A stretch of 64,000 nt of DNA from Streptomyces sp. Tue 6430 (GCA_021568835.1 JAKGSH010000001.1:1-64000); one strand, 5' to 3'; counted from the stretch's first letter, positions 17,512 through 27,192 are shown. Program-made: numbers and translations. The notes: generated by a model not told the origin, from the letters alone.

Positions 17512-18525
17512 TCAGTCGAGCATGCTCGGCGTCGGGGTCGGCGTACGGCCCGCCTGGACCTCCTTGAGCCGCTTGGTGCCCTGCTCCACGGCGGCCTTGG
17601 TGGTGTCCTCGTCGGCGCCGTCGAGCCCGCCGTTGGTGATCGTGATGGCGTCGTCGCCGACCCGGACGACGGCGACGTCCAGGGTGAGCGTCACGGGGTC
17701 GCCGTTCGAGGTGCCCTTCACCGTCACGGTGAGGCCCTGCCGGGCGTCGCCCTCCTTGGGCAGCGAGGTCTCCACGACCTGGACGGTACGGTCGCCGCTG
17801 TCGCCGCCGGTCAGGGTGAACTGGTCGCAGGTCTCGGGCAGCTTCCCCAGCCAGTCCATCGACTTGTCCAGCGTGGCCTTCTGGTAGGCGGCGACCTGGT
17901 ACAGCAGCCGGGAGTCGCCCTCCTGGAAGCCGTTCAGCGCCGACGCCCCGGACGGGCTGCCGAGCAGGGTCTCGTCGTAGAGCGCGTCGACCAGGCGCTG
18001 GCAGTCGGCCGCGTCGGTCTTCCCGGTGACGAACTGGGCCGCGTCCACCTGGCCGATGAGCAGTTTGTCGCTCCAGGACTGCGGGTTCTTCACCTGGACC
18101 CAGTCGTCCTCGATGTCCGCCGCGGTGATCAGCGCGTTCCGGGCGCCCGTCTCCGAGAGGGTGGCGGAGGGCGACGGGGTGGCACTGGCCGAACCACTGG
18201 CGGCCGACGACGAGGCGCTCGGCGAGGCGGCGGTCGACGACGGGGTGGTGGTCCGCGCGGCGAGGGGCCGCTCGGCGACGGCGGCGGCGGTCTCCGACTC
18301 GGCCGACGTGCTGTCGTCCCCGCCGGCACAGGCCGCCGTGGCGAGCAGCGTCCCGGTGGCCATCGCGGCGGCCAGGACACGGACCGGTCGGGCCGTGCGG
18401 GCCCGGCGGCCCGTCGTGCGGGGTACCGCTGCCACGGGCGTGGTCGTACGCGGCACGGCCGGGTCCGGCGCGGCAGCGGTCTGCGCCGGTCGCGACGGGC
18501 GGCCGGTCGGGCGAGGGGTGATCAC
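17512..18525 (-). CDS. Secreted lipoprotein, sensor-domain-like, unknown function
   Basis: A 337-residue protein with a long basic N-terminus, a membrane segment (VRVLAAAMATGTLLATAACA) and the lipobox ATAAC. A Ser/Ala/Thr/Pro-rich spacer follows, then a globular domain (ITAADIEDDWVQVKN, TDAADCQRLVDALYDETLLG, LTLDVAVVRVGDDAITITNG). This layout matches mycobacterial/streptomycete PknH-sensor-like lipoproteins, but I cannot assign a ligand. Start GTG 18525 has GGAGG 6 nt upstream. It is convergent with the peptidase. Confidence 0.7.
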   Translation of the reverse strand: MITPRPTGRPSRPAQTAAAPDPAVPRTTTPVAAVPRTTGRRARTARPVRVLAAAMATGTLLATAACAGGDDSTSAESETAAAVAERPLAARTTTPSSTAASPSASSSAASGSASATPSPSATLSETGARNALITAADIEDDWVQVKNPQSWSDKLLIGQVDAAQFVTGKTDAADCQRLVDALYDETLLGSPSGASALNGFQEGDSRLLYQVAAYQKATLDKSMDWLGKLPETCDQFTLTGGDSGDRTVQVVETSLPKEGDARQGLTVTVKGTSNGDPVTLTLDVAVVRVGDDAITITNGGLDGADEDTTKAAVEQGTKRLKEVQAGRTPTPTPSMLD

Positions 18526-18529
18526 GTTT

Positions 18530-19097
18530 GCCTCCAGAGGGCGGACGGGGCGGGACGGAGCGGACGGGGGACGGCCGGGACGGGGCGGGTGAGGGCGGAA
18601 CGGGTTCCCGGCGCACCTGTGCCCGGGCGGCTCCCCTCGCCCCACCGCACCACCGGCCCGGCCGCCCGACCAACGCAGGGGGTCATACGGGTGAGGGCGC
18701 ACGCCTGGTGGGTGCGGGGGCGGAGGGGGAGGGCGCGGCAGCGCGCGGGGGTGAGGCAGTGCGCCCCAGTCGCGGCGCGATCGGGCCGCGCTGCCGGTCG
18801 GCGTCCCGGCGTCCCGGCGTCCCGCACCCCGGCGTCCTGGCGTCCTCGCAGCCCGGCGCCCCGCACCCCTGCGTCCTCGCAGCCCGGCGCCCCGCACCCC
18901 TGCGTCCTCGCAGCCCGGCGCCCCGGCGTCCCCGCACCCCCCACCCCACCCCGCCCCCCGTCGGCCGAACAGGCCCGAGACCGGCCCCGGGCGCCCTGCG
19001 GGCCGGAAAATGCGAGGTGGCGAGGCCGGGCGCCGGGGCATGATGACGACTCCCGCCGCCTTCTCGCGGCGTCGGCCGATCACCACCGGGGGAGTCC
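18530..19097. other. 568-bp intergenic region without a convincing gene
   Basis: Divergent promoter region between the lipoprotein and the nucleotidyltransferase. It is extremely GC-rich, with open frames on both strands that lack family resemblance or an RBS. Its only clear structure is the minisatellite listed separately. Confidence 0.5.
18840..18926. repeat. 31-bp tandem minisatellite, 2.8 copies
   Basis: The unit is GCGTCCTCGCAGCCCGGCGC plus CCCGCACCCCT. Copies start at 18840, 18871 and 18902; the third diverges after 25 bases. Shorter CGGCGTCCC repeats precede it. There are no spacers, so it is not a CRISPR. Confidence 0.9.
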
Positions 19098-19784
19098 GTG
19101 GCCGTCCAGAACATCCTGCTGTCCGGCGTGGTCGGCTCGACCGCCTACGGGCTCGCGCATGCCGGGTCCGACGTGGACCGGCTCGGCCTGTTCGCGGCGC
19201 CCACCGAGGAACTGCACGGCCTGCACCCGCCGAAGGAGTCGCACGTCAGCACGGCACCCGACCGGACCCTGCACGAGGCCGCCAAGTGGTGCCGGCTCGC
19301 GCTCGGCGGCAACCCCACCGTCATGGAACTCGTCTGGCTGCCGGACGAGTTGTACGAGGTGCGCACTCCGCTCGGTGACGAACTCGTCGGCATCCGTACG
19401 ACCTTCCTGAGCGCCCGGCGCGTCCGGGAGGCCTACCTCGGTTACGCCACCCAGCAGTTCCGCAGGCTGCTCGGCCGCGGCGACGGCTCGTTCTCCGCGG
19501 ACACGCGCAAGCGGACCGCCAAGCACGCCCGGCACCTCAAGCGGCTGTGCGAACAGGGCTACGAGCTGTACACCACGGGCAGGTTGAGCATCCGCGTCGA
19601 CGACCCGGAGAGCTTCCACCGCTTCGGCGAGCAGGTGGCGGCCGATCCCGAGGCCGCCCTTCCGCTGCTGCGCCGGTACGAGGCGGCGTTCGACGAGTCC
19701 CGCGGTGTGCTGCCCGAACAGCCCGACGAGAGGGCTGCCGACGCCTGGCTGCGAAAGGTGCGGCGGCACTTCTACCCGTCCTGA
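19098..19784 (+). CDS. RlaP/PF10127-type predicted nucleotidyltransferase
   Basis: A 228-residue Pol-beta superfamily nucleotidyltransferase. The motif GVVGSTAYGLAHAGSDVDRLG contains the GS...DxD catalytic core (~residues 10-30). TVMELVWLPDELY supplies the third acidic strand, and a helical C-terminal half follows (KHARHLKRLCEQGYELYTTG). This family includes RNA-repair-associated polymerase-beta-like enzymes, some of which cluster with RtcB-type ligases; none is nearby here, so the substrate is unknown. GTG 19098 follows GGGGGAG. Cytosolic. Confidence 0.78.
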   Translation: MAVQNILLSGVVGSTAYGLAHAGSDVDRLGLFAAPTEELHGLHPPKESHVSTAPDRTLHEAAKWCRLALGGNPTVMELVWLPDELYEVRTPLGDELVGIRTTFLSARRVREAYLGYATQQFRRLLGRGDGSFSADTRKRTAKHARHLKRLCEQGYELYTTGRLSIRVDDPESFHRFGEQVAADPEAALPLLRRYEAAFDESRGVLPEQPDERAADAWLRKVRRHFYPS

Positions 19785-19924
19785 CCGCCCGGTTCGACCC
19801 GGGTCTCCCGGGGACCGGGAAAAGCACGTGCCCCGCCGGCCCCTCCCTCCCTACACTCACTCCATCGAGCGCCGTCCACGAACAGGGCCGACGCCGCACC
19901 GCGACGAACGAGGGGAGCCCGGCC

Positions 19925-20029
19925 ATGCGTGACCACACCGCCGCCGCGGCTCCCCGTTCCCGCTACGAGGTGATCCTCGTGTCCTTGTCCGTCCGGTGCC
20001 CGCGGCGCGGCCGGCACCGGATGGTCTGA
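19925..20029 (+). CDS. 34-residue peptide ORF upstream of the EF-G-like gene, possible leader
   Basis: ATG with GAGGGGAG upstream opens a 34-codon ORF beginning [15 protein letters not shown] and ending RRGRHRMV. Its stop lies inside a hairpin (20026-20040). It precedes an EF-G/ribosome-protection-type GTPase by 155 bp. Leader peptides are common ahead of ribosomal-protection genes, where stalled ribosomes control expression, so a regulatory role is plausible but unproven. It could also be a spurious short frame. Confidence 0.35.
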   Translation: MRDHTAAAAPRSRYEVILVSLSVRCPRRGRHRMV

Positions 20030-20086
20030 CGGCACGTCAGTCATCGCCACAGAGGCACCCCTTGGCACACCGTGCCCCGGGGTGGC
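20026..20086 (+). promoter_or_regulatory. Structured leader before the EF-G-like gene
   Basis: Hairpin CTGACG-GCA-CGTCAG at 20026-20040 overlaps the peptide stop. A second hairpin at 20056-20084 has CACCCC/GGGGTG outside and GGCAC-ACC-GTGCC inside. GCCAC (20046) can alternatively pair with GTGGC (20082), opening the second stem. A direct repeat GTCACAACGACT follows twice (20095-20122). Confidence 0.4.
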
Positions 20087-20183
20087 GGCTCTGTCGTCAC
20101 AACGACTGTGGTCACAACGACTGGCGTCCCGTCAGCAATCGCGCTGCCCCTTTCACGAGACACACCTCGAAAGGCCATGGGCC

Positions 20184-22228
20184 GTGCGCAACAACCTCGA
20201 CCGTCACCTCGCCGCCGTACGCAACCTGGGCGTCCTCGCCCACGTCGACGCGGGCAAGACCACCGTCACCGAGCGGATCCTCTTCGCCACCGGCACCACG
20301 CACAAGCGCGGTGAGGTCCACGACGGCACCACCGTCACCGACTTCGACCCCCAGGAACGCGACCGTGGGATCACCATCTTCGCCGCGGCCGTCACCTGTG
20401 ACTGGGACGGCCACCGCGTCAACCTGATCGACACCCCGGGCACGTCGACTTCGCCGACGAGGTGGAGCGCTCACTGCGGGTGCTGGACGGGGCGGTCGCG
20501 GTGTTCGACGCCGTCGCGGGCGTGGAGCCGCAGAGCGAGTCCGTGTGGCGGCAGGCCGACCGGCACGGCGTACCCAGGATCGCGTTCGTCAACAAGCTGG
20601 ACCGCACGGGCGCCGACCTCGACGCGGCGGTGGCGTCGATCCGGGAACGGCTGCACCCCGTCCCGCTCGTCGTCCAGCTGCCGATCGGCGCCGAGGACGC
20701 CTTCACCGGCGTCGTCGACCTGCTCCGGATGCGGGCGCTGACCTGGGACGACGACGGCGGGGCGGCCGTGGCGGGACCCGTGCCCGACGAACTGCGGGAG
20801 GAGGCCTCGCGGCGCCGCCGACTGCTGGAGGAGGCGGTCGCGGAACGGCATCCGGCCGCGCTGGAGGAGTTCTGCGAACGGGAGACGCTGTCGGCCGGGA
20901 CGCTCGCCGCGGCGCTGCGCGACCTGACCCGCACCGGCGACGGTGTGGTCGTGCTGTGCGGCTCTGCCTACCGCAACCGCGGGATCGAGCCGTTGCTCGA
21001 CGCCGTGGTCGCCTATCTGCCGTCGCCACTGGACGTGCCGGCCGTGCGCGGTGTGCGGGACGGTGCCGACGAGCGACGGCCGGCCGACCCCGCCGCACCG
21101 TTCGCGGCCCTCGCGTTCAAGGTCGACGCCACCCCCACCGGCAGGCTCACCTACCTGCGGGTGTACTCCGGGACGATCGGGAAGGGAGACACGCTGTGGG
21201 ACGCGACCGCCGGCCGGAGCGAGCGCGTCGGCCGCATCCTGCGGGTCCAGGCCGACCGGCACGCCCAGCTGGAACGGGCGGTCGCCGGGGACATCGTGGC
21301 CGTGATCGGGCTGAAGGCGGCCCGCGCGGGCTCGACCCTGTGCGCGCCGGACGCCCCGCTGGTCCTCGAACCGCCCGGGGTCGCCGATCCCGTCGTCTCC
21401 GTCGCGGTCGAGCCGCGGCGCGGCACCGACGCCGGCCGGCTGGCCTCGGCGCTCGCCCGGCTGGCCGAGGAGGACCCGTCGCTCACGGTGCGCACCGACG
21501 CCGAGACCGGACAGACCGTGCTCTCGGGCATGGGCGAGCTGCACCTGGAGGTCGCGGTGGAGAAGATCCGGCTCGCCCACGGGCTGGAGGCCAACGTCGG
21601 CCGGCCGCGCGTCACCTACCGGGAGACGGTCGGCCGCGGCGTGACCCAGCTGGTCTTCCGGCACGTCAAACAGGACGGCGGGGCCGGTCAGTTCGCGCAC
21701 GTCGTGCTCGACGTGGAGCCGCTGGAGGACGGGTTCGACTTCCGGTCCGCCGTGGTCGGCGGGCGGGTGCCGCAGGAGTACGTCCGTGCCGTCGAGGCCG
21801 GCTGCCGGGACGCCCTCGCCGAGGGTCCCCTCGGCGGGCACGCGGTGACCGGCCTGCGGGTCACGCTGACCGACGGGTCGACCCACGTGAAGGACTCCTC
21901 CGAGACGGCCTTCCGCACGGCGGGCCGGCTCGGCCTCCGCGAGGCACTGCGGGCGTGCGCGATGGTGCTGCTGGAACCGGTCGTCGAGGTCACGGTCACC
22001 GTGCCCGAGGAAGCCGTGGGCGGGGTCCTCGGTGACCTCGCCGCCCGGCGCGGCCGGGTGACCGGTTCCCAGGTGCGCGGCGGCGCGGCGGTGGTGACCG
22101 CCACCGTGCCGCTCGCGGAACTGTTCGGCTACGCGACCCGGCTGCGCAGCCGCACCCAGGGCCGCGGCACCTTCACGGCCCGGCCGACGGGGTACGCCCC
22201 GGCGCCGACCCAGGTCCCGGCGCCGTAG
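20184..22228 (+). CDS. EF-G-like GTPase of the ribosomal-protection (TetM/OtrA) group
   Basis: A translation-factor GTPase of ~682 residues after correction. G1 is [15 protein letters not shown] (~residue 17), the switch region [15 protein letters not shown]3 DTPG, G4 [13 protein letters not shown]. Domain [22 protein letters not shown], domain [19 protein letters not shown], domain [24 protein letters not shown] (Tet-protein signature), domain [20 protein letters not shown]. One C is missing near 20437 ([15 protein letters not shown] expected), shifting the frame. These proteins dislodge drugs or rescue stalled ribosomes; the drug specificity, if any, is unknown. GTG 20184 with AAAGG upstream. 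A repeat-containing Pro-rich tail ends at 22228. Confidence 0.82.
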
Positions 22229-22276
22229 GACCCGTACGGGCCGTAGGACCCGTACGGGCCGTAGGACCGGTACGCC
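22223..22276. repeat. 18-bp tandem repeat, three copies, at the EF-G-like stop codon
   Basis: CCGTAGGACCCGTACGGG at 22223 and 22241 is followed by a degenerate third copy at 22259. The unit contains the TAG stop of the upstream gene and a near-palindrome CCCGTACGGG. It merges into the terminator hairpin. Confidence 0.85.
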
Positions 22277-22303
22277 CCGGAGGCCCACTCCTCCGGGGCG
22301 TAC
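22270..22303. terminator. Bidirectional hairpin between convergent genes
   Basis: GTACGCCCCGGAGG and CCTCCGGGGCGTAC form a perfect 14-bp stem around a 6-nt loop. It lies between the EF-G-like gene and the convergent transporter operon and can serve both. The next 168 bp up to the permease stop hold only GCCGGTGCCGGACCTGCCCC-like repeats. Confidence 0.75.
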
Positions 22304-22471
22304 GCGCGAAGGCTGCGGGGCGGACGGCGACAAGGATTCCCGCCGTCAGCCCCGCAGCACCACGGCGGCGCCGGTGCCGGACCTGCCCCCGCCTCGGCGC
22401 CGGTGCCGGACCTGCCCCCGTACCGGCGTCGCGCCGGACTCGTCCCGGACGGGCGTCGCGCCGCGCCCTGC

Positions 22472-23283
22472 CTACCCCCGCACCGCCCCGTCGTCAGGCC
22501 CGCCACGAAGTGGCGCTGCAGCAGGACGTAGACGACGACCACGGGGGCCGAGGCGATGACGACGCCCGCGAACAGCAGGGGGTACTGCGTGAGGAACTCG
22601 CCCTGGAAGTCGAGCAGGGCCAGCGGCAGGGTGCGGTGCTCCCGGGAGCGGATGAACAGCAGCGGGTAGAGCAGGTCGTTCCAGTCCATCACGAACAGGA
22701 AGATGCCGGTGGTGGCGAGGGCCGGCCGGGTCAGCGGCAGCGCGATCGAACGGAACGCCCGCAGCGGCGAGGCCCCGTCCAGCTCGGCGGCCTCGTACAG
22801 CTCCTCCGGGATCGTGCGCAGGAAACCACCCAGGATGAACACGGCCGTCGGCAGGGTCGTCACCGCGTCGACGAGGACCAGCCCGAGCAGGCTGTCGGTC
22901 AGCCCGAGACGGTCGAAGAGGACGTACTGCGGGACGATCGCCGCCTGCGCGGGCACCGCGAGCCCGGCGACCAGCACGCCGAAGACGGCCCAGCCCACCC
23001 GGCCGGGAATCCGGGCGCAGAAGAACGCGGCCAGGCTCGCCACCACCAGGGTCAGCGCCACCGCGCCCGCCGTGACGACCGCGCTGTTGGCGAACGCGGC
23101 GCCGAGACCGCCCTCCTCCACCGCCCGCCGGTAGTTGTCCAGGGTCGGCGACGACGGCGGCGCCAGCGGCGCGTCGAACAGCTGCGGAAGCGTCTTGAAC
23201 GTGCCGAACACCACCACCAGCAGCGGCAGTACGACGACGGCGGCGCCCGCCAGCAGCGCGACCGGGCGTACGGTCCTGGTCAT
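22472..23283 (-). CDS. ABC sugar-type permease (MalG/CUT1 class)
   Basis: About 271 residues, six membrane segments (first: VALLAGAAVVVLPLLVVVFG). The permease EAA loop is EELYEAAELDGASPLRAFRSI, with the usual Gly, followed by LPLTRPALATTGIFLF. As read, the frame continues to 22129. One extra G at ~22485 gives FVAGLTTGAVRG and a TAG at 22472-22474, the normal end, so I use that. ATG 23283 overlaps the preceding permease stop. It forms an importer with the adjacent permease and lipoprotein. No ATPase is encoded here, as in other Streptomyces CUT1 operons that share MsiK. Confidence 0.82.
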
Positions 23284-24176
23284 CGGCTCGCCCCTCCCGT
23301 CGCCCGCCGCTGCACCCGGGTGAGCAGCGCGACGAGCGCCATGAACACCACCGACTGGGCGGCCGCGTAGCCGAACTGGTTGTTGGAGAACGTCGTGTAG
23401 ATGCGGGTCGAGAGGATGTCCAGGGCCGGACCCGGCGGATTGCCCGACAGACCGAGGACGAGGTCGAACGCCTTGAAGGACTGGACGGTGGTGTACGCGA
23501 CGACGATCGCGGTCGCCGGGGCGACGAGCGGCCAGGTCACGTACCGGAACCGGGCGAGGCGGCCGGCGCCGTCCAGCTCCGCCGCCTCGTACAGCTCCTC
23601 GGGTATCGCCTGGAGCCCGGCGATGAAGACGACCATCATCTGGCCCGCGTGGAACCACACCTGGGTCAGCGCCAGCCAGAACACGGCCGTGTCCGGGTTG
23701 CCCAGGTACACCGACTGGAAGGAGTCCAGACCCACCGCGCGCAGCGCCGAGTTGAGCAGACCGCCGTCGGGGTCGTAGACGAACCGCCACACGAACGCGA
23801 CCGACACCGACGACAGGACCGTCGGCAGGAAGAAGACGGCCCGCAGCAGCGTCGAGGCGCGGGTGGTGCGCACCAGCCACAGGGCCAGCGCCAGCGCCAG
23901 CGCGGTCTGCGCGACGACGACGGTGAGGGTGAGCTTGAGGTTGTTCTCCGCCGCGTTCCTGAACATGTCGTCGCCGCCGGCGAGTTCGGTGAAGTTGCGC
24001 AGGCCGACGTCGTGGTAGCCGGTGCTGTAGCCGTCCCAGTCGGTCAGCGCGTACTGCACGCCCTGGACGACCGGGTAGGCGAAGAGGAACAGGTAGAGGG
24101 CGAGGGCGGGCACCGGGAACAGCCACAGTGCCCGCGCCGCGCGCCGCCGCCTACGACCGCTTCTGGTCGATGACAC
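23280..24176 (-). CDS. ABC sugar-type permease (MalF/CUT1 class)
   Basis: A 298-residue permease. A basic start RSGRRRRRAARALWLF leads into six membrane spans. A periplasmic loop YALTDWDGYSTGYHDVGL is typical of CUT1 MalF-like subunits. The EAA loop is EELYEAAELDGAGRLARFR. GTG 24176 overlaps the binding-protein gene by 26 bp, and its end overlaps the next permease by 4 bp (ATGA). The strong sequence class is carbohydrate import. Confidence 0.85.
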   Translation of the reverse strand: MSSTRSGRRRRRAARALWLFPVPALALYLFLFAYPVVQGVQYALTDWDGYSTGYHDVGLRNFTELAGGDDMFRNAAENNLKLTLTVVVAQTALALALALWLVRTTRASTLLRAVFFLPTVLSSVSVAFVWRFVYDPDGGLLNSALRAVGLDSFQSVYLGNPDTAVFWLALTQVWFHAGQMMVVFIAGLQAIPEELYEAAELDGAGRLARFRYVTWPLVAPATAIVVAYTTVQSFKAFDLVLGLSGNPPGPALDILSTRIYTTFSNNQFGYAAAQSVVFMALVALLTRVQRRATGGASR

Positions 24177-25451
24177 GCTGCGCCTCCTCGGCGGCCCGCT
24201 CCGGCTTCCTGCCGCCGACGACCGCCACGGTCGCGTTCTCCACGGCCGTGCGGATGTCGAGGTCGAGGAACTGGAAGCGCGGCGCGAGCAGCGTCTTCCG
24301 GGTCAGCCAGGGCGCGACCGTCTTCAGGTCGGCGTTGGTGTACTCGACGCCCTCGACGGTGACGTGCTGACCGGTGCCGTTGGCGTAGGCGCCGGCGTTC
24401 TGGGGGTCGCTGAGGAACTCCAGGAAGGCGTAGGCGGCGGGCTGCACCGTGGAGGCGCTGTTGACGCCGAGGATGAAGGTGGTGTTGAAGACGCCCTCGT
24501 ACTTCGCCTTTTCGGCGGTGGTGGTGATGGGGGCGACGAGGTCGAAGGGGAACTTCGCCCCCAGCGCGCGCACGCCCGCCATCTGGAAGGAGCCGGTGGC
24601 CAGCAGACCGGCCCTGCCCTCGGCGAACAGCCGGGTGACGGCGTCGGTGCTCGACCCGGTGGCCCGCTCCTGGAGGTAGGGGCGCAGGGCGGCGTACTGC
24701 TCCAGCGTGCCGAGGAACCAGTCGTCGGTGACCTTCAGGGCGCCGGACTCGATCCGGGCGAACGCGTCGTCGCTCGGCGCGTTGTTCATCACCATCACGT
24801 TCAGCAGCTGACCCGCGTTGGCCGAGTCGCCGCCCGGCCAGGCCAGCGGCGTGTAGCCCTTGGCCTTCAGGTCGTCCAGGAGTTGCAGGAAGCCGTCCCA
24901 GTCCTTGGGCGCGGCGGTGTGGCCGGCCTTGTCGAGGGCGTCGGTGTTGGCGAGCGGCATGTTGAACACGAGCTGGTAGGGCAGGCCGTACTGCGTGCCG
25001 TCCTGCGCGCCGGGGCCTATGAGGTTCCGCTGGTATCTGCCGACGACGTCGGTGCCGGTCAGCGGCGCGTACACCCCCGCCTTGACGATCTGCTGGAACT
25101 GGGCTCCCCGGAACGCGGTGAACACGTCACCCGTCCTGGAACCCTGGATGCGGCGCAGGGCGGTGGACTGGTAGTCGGCGGACGGGGCGATGTCCTGCTC
25201 GACGCCCGCGTCCGGGTGCTCCTTCACGAACGCCTCGACCAGGCCGGCGAGCACCGCCTTGTCCTCGGCCCGCCAGTGTGCGAAGGAGACGGTGCCCTTC
25301 ACGGCCCGGAGGTGGCGAGGCCGGAGGGGGAGGCGCCGCTCGCGGCACCGGAGGAGCCGCCGCCGGGTCCGGCGCAGGCGGCGAGCCCCAGGCCGAGGCC
25401 CGCGGCGCCGAACAGACGCAGGGCGGACCTTCTGTCGAGGGAACGGGTCAT
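24151..25451 (-). CDS. ABC transporter solute-binding lipoprotein (CUT1 class)
   Basis: Tat/Sec-type start RRSALRLFGAAGLGLGLAAC with lipobox GLAAC, then a Gly/Ser linker. The mature domain begins VSFAHWRAEDKAVLAGLVEAF and ends ERAAEEAQRVIDQKRS. Motifs LPYQLVFNMPLANTDALDKAG and LAWPGGDSANAGQLLNVMVM fit family 1 extracellular binding proteins. The frame breaks near 25306, where adding one G to CCGGGCC rejoins the signal peptide to the mature part; without it the protein would be cut at residue 50. It captures the transported ligand outside the membrane. Its companion LLM monooxygenase and cysteine-type leader suggest the ligand may carry sulfur. Confidence 0.83.
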
Positions 25452-25502
25452 GGCGAAGTCCTTGTTCAAGTGAGGGAAGAAGTGAGAAGGCGTCAAAAAA
25501 CT

Positions 25503-26594
25503 TCAGGCGTGGCTGAGTTGCCGGGTCAGCAGTGGCCGGACGCACTCGCCGAACCGGATCGCCTCCTCCAGGTGCGGCTGCCCGGAGAGGACGAAGTGCT
25601 CGATGCCGAGGGCGGCGTACTCCTCGATCCGCTCGGCGACCTGCTCGTGGCTGCCGACGAGCGCGGTGCCCGCGCCGGGGCGCACCAGCCCGAAGCCGGC
25701 CCACAGGTTGGGGTGGATCTCCAGCCGGTCGGTGCGTCCGCCGCTCAGCGCGGCCATCGCCCGCTGCCCCTCCGACTCCGAGCGGCTGAAGCGTTCGTGG
25801 GCGGCCCGGATCGCGACCGGGTCGAGGGCGTCGAGGATGCGGTCGGCCTCCGCCCACGCCTCGGCCTCGGTGTCCCGGCTGATGACGTGCAGCCGGATGC
25901 CGTAGGACAGCTTCCGGCCCTGCTCGGCGGCCAGTTCGCGCACCCGGCCGATCTTCCGCGCGACGGCCGCCGGGGGCTCGCCCCAGGTGAGGTAGGTGTC
26001 GGCGTACCGGGCGGCGACCGGGAGGGCGGCCTCGGAGGAGCCGCCGAAGAAGACCGGCGGCCGGACCTGCGGCGGCCTGCGCAGCCGCCCGCCCGCGACC
26101 CGGTAGTGGGCGCCCTCGAAGTCGTACGTCTCCCCGCGCCAGGCGGTGTGCAGCAGGTGCAGGAACTCGCCGGTGCGGGCGTAACGCTCGTCGTGCGCGA
26201 GGAAGTCGCCGTAGGAGCGCTGCTCGTCGGCGTCGGAGCCGGTGACGACGTTGAGCAGCAGGCGCCCGCCGGACAGCCGCTGGTAGGTGGCGGTCATCTG
26301 GGCGGCCAGCGGGGGCGCGATGACGCCGGGCCGGAAGGCGACCAGGAACTTCAGCCGGCTGGTCTGCGGGATCAGCGCGGCCGTCGTCAGCCAGGAGTCC
26401 TCGCAGTCGCTGCCGGTGGGGGTCAGCACCGCCTCGAACCCGGCGGACTCGGCGGCACGGGCCACCTGGGCGAGGTAGTCGAGGGTGGGCGGACGGGTGG
26501 TGGCGCGGGACTGGAGGGAGTCGCGGGCGGTCACGCCCACCACGTCACGGTCGTCGCCCGTGGTGGGCAGGAACCAGTGCAGGCGCACGGTCAT
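25503..26594 (-). CDS. LLM-class flavin monooxygenase (SsuD-like, alkanesulfonate type)
   Basis: A 363-residue bacterial-luciferase-fold monooxygenase. LHWFLPTTGD at the start is the SsuD-group signature. FEAVLTPTGSDCEDSW, TSRLKFLVAFRPG, GRLLLNVVTGSDADEQRSYG and PPVFFGGSSEAALPVAARYADTYLTWGEP follow. These enzymes use reduced FMN and O2 to cleave C-S bonds, releasing sulfite. No flavin reductase is adjacent, so FMNH2 must come from elsewhere. It is the first enzyme gene behind the leader peptide and heads the transporter operon. Sulfosugar monooxygenases such as SmoC belong to this same family; which substrate applies here is open. Confidence 0.85.
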   Translation of the reverse strand: MTVRLHWFLPTTGDDRDVVGVTARDSLQSRATTRPPTLDYLAQVARAAESAGFEAVLTPTGSDCEDSWLTTAALIPQTSRLKFLVAFRPGVIAPPLAAQMTATYQRLSGGRLLLNVVTGSDADEQRSYGDFLAHDERYARTGEFLHLLHTAWRGETYDFEGAHYRVAGGRLRRPPQVRPPVFFGGSSEAALPVAARYADTYLTWGEPPAAVARKIGRVRELAAEQGRKLSYGIRLHVISRDTEAEAWAEADRILDALDPVAIRAAHERFSRSESEGQRAMAALSGGRTDRLEIHPNLWAGFGLVRPGAGTALVGSHEQVAERIEEYAALGIEHFVLSGQPHLEEAIRFGECVRPLLTRQLSHA

Positions 26595-26892
26595 GAGATC
26601 TCCAAGAGGTGCCGGTGCCACGGTGGTCGGGCACGGGAGGGGAGCGCCGGGGCGGAACACGAGGGCGAACCGCGGGCGCGTCGGAGAGGGCGGGCGAACG
26701 GGGAAACCCCGGCGGTCACGTGGAGCCGACGACGGAGGGCCGGACGGCGGGTGCGGACGCGATGTCGAACCACACCGGACGTGCCGGCCGCGCCGGGAGT
26801 ACGTGAGACGAGGGAGGCGGCCCCTGACGGGCGCGGGCCCCTGAGGGGCGCGGCCACCGACGGGCGTGCGCCGCCCGAGGGGGCGTGCGGAA
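26595..26892 (-). promoter_or_regulatory. Leader-to-gene spacer with GC-rich hairpins
   Basis: 298 bp separate the leader peptide stop from the monooxygenase start, the arrangement of peptide-controlled attenuators. A direct repeat GCCCCTGA(C/G)GGGCGCGG occurs at 26820 and 26837, and GCCCCTGAGGGGC at 26837-26849 is a tight palindrome that could terminate early transcripts. No separate gene is evident. Confidence 0.4.
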
Positions 26893-26967
26893 TCAGCTAC
26901 AGAGTGCCGTGGCTACCCTGAGCAGGTCGATGTGCGCGCGCTTGACGAGCTCGACGCCGGATTCCAT
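26893..26967 (-). CDS. Cysteine-type regulatory leader peptide (24 residues)
   Basis: ATG 26967 opens a 24-codon frame: MESGVELVKRAHIDLLR then VATALCS. It fits the actinobacterial leader-peptide class ending RRHVDLxRVxSAxC that precedes sulfur-assimilation and sulfonate operons. The late Cys codon is thought to let ribosome stalling under cysteine shortage change expression. Its position ~300 bp ahead of an SsuD-like gene on the same strand supports this. Too short for standard gene callers. Confidence 0.75.
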   Translation of the reverse strand: MESGVELVKRAHIDLLRVATALCS

Positions 26968-27192
26968 GGGGCGGGACTATACACACCGCGCATGAGGGCC
27001 GAGACGCCGGTTCCACGGAGTGGACAACGGGGCGGCTTCGGGGGATGCCGCCCGGCGGCAGCGAGGGGAAGGGGAGGGAGGGGCGGAGCGGTGGAGAGCC
27101 GGAGAGGCGGTGGGCGCACCGGACGCGGAGCCCCCACCGCCTCGGCGGTCGCAGGAACGGCTGTCGGTACCGGGACCGCCGGCCCGACCGGG

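Noticed and set aside
18840..18926. Tandem repeats that might be taken for a CRISPR array
   Set aside because: Units are contiguous with no unique spacers, vary in sequence, and no cas genes are present.
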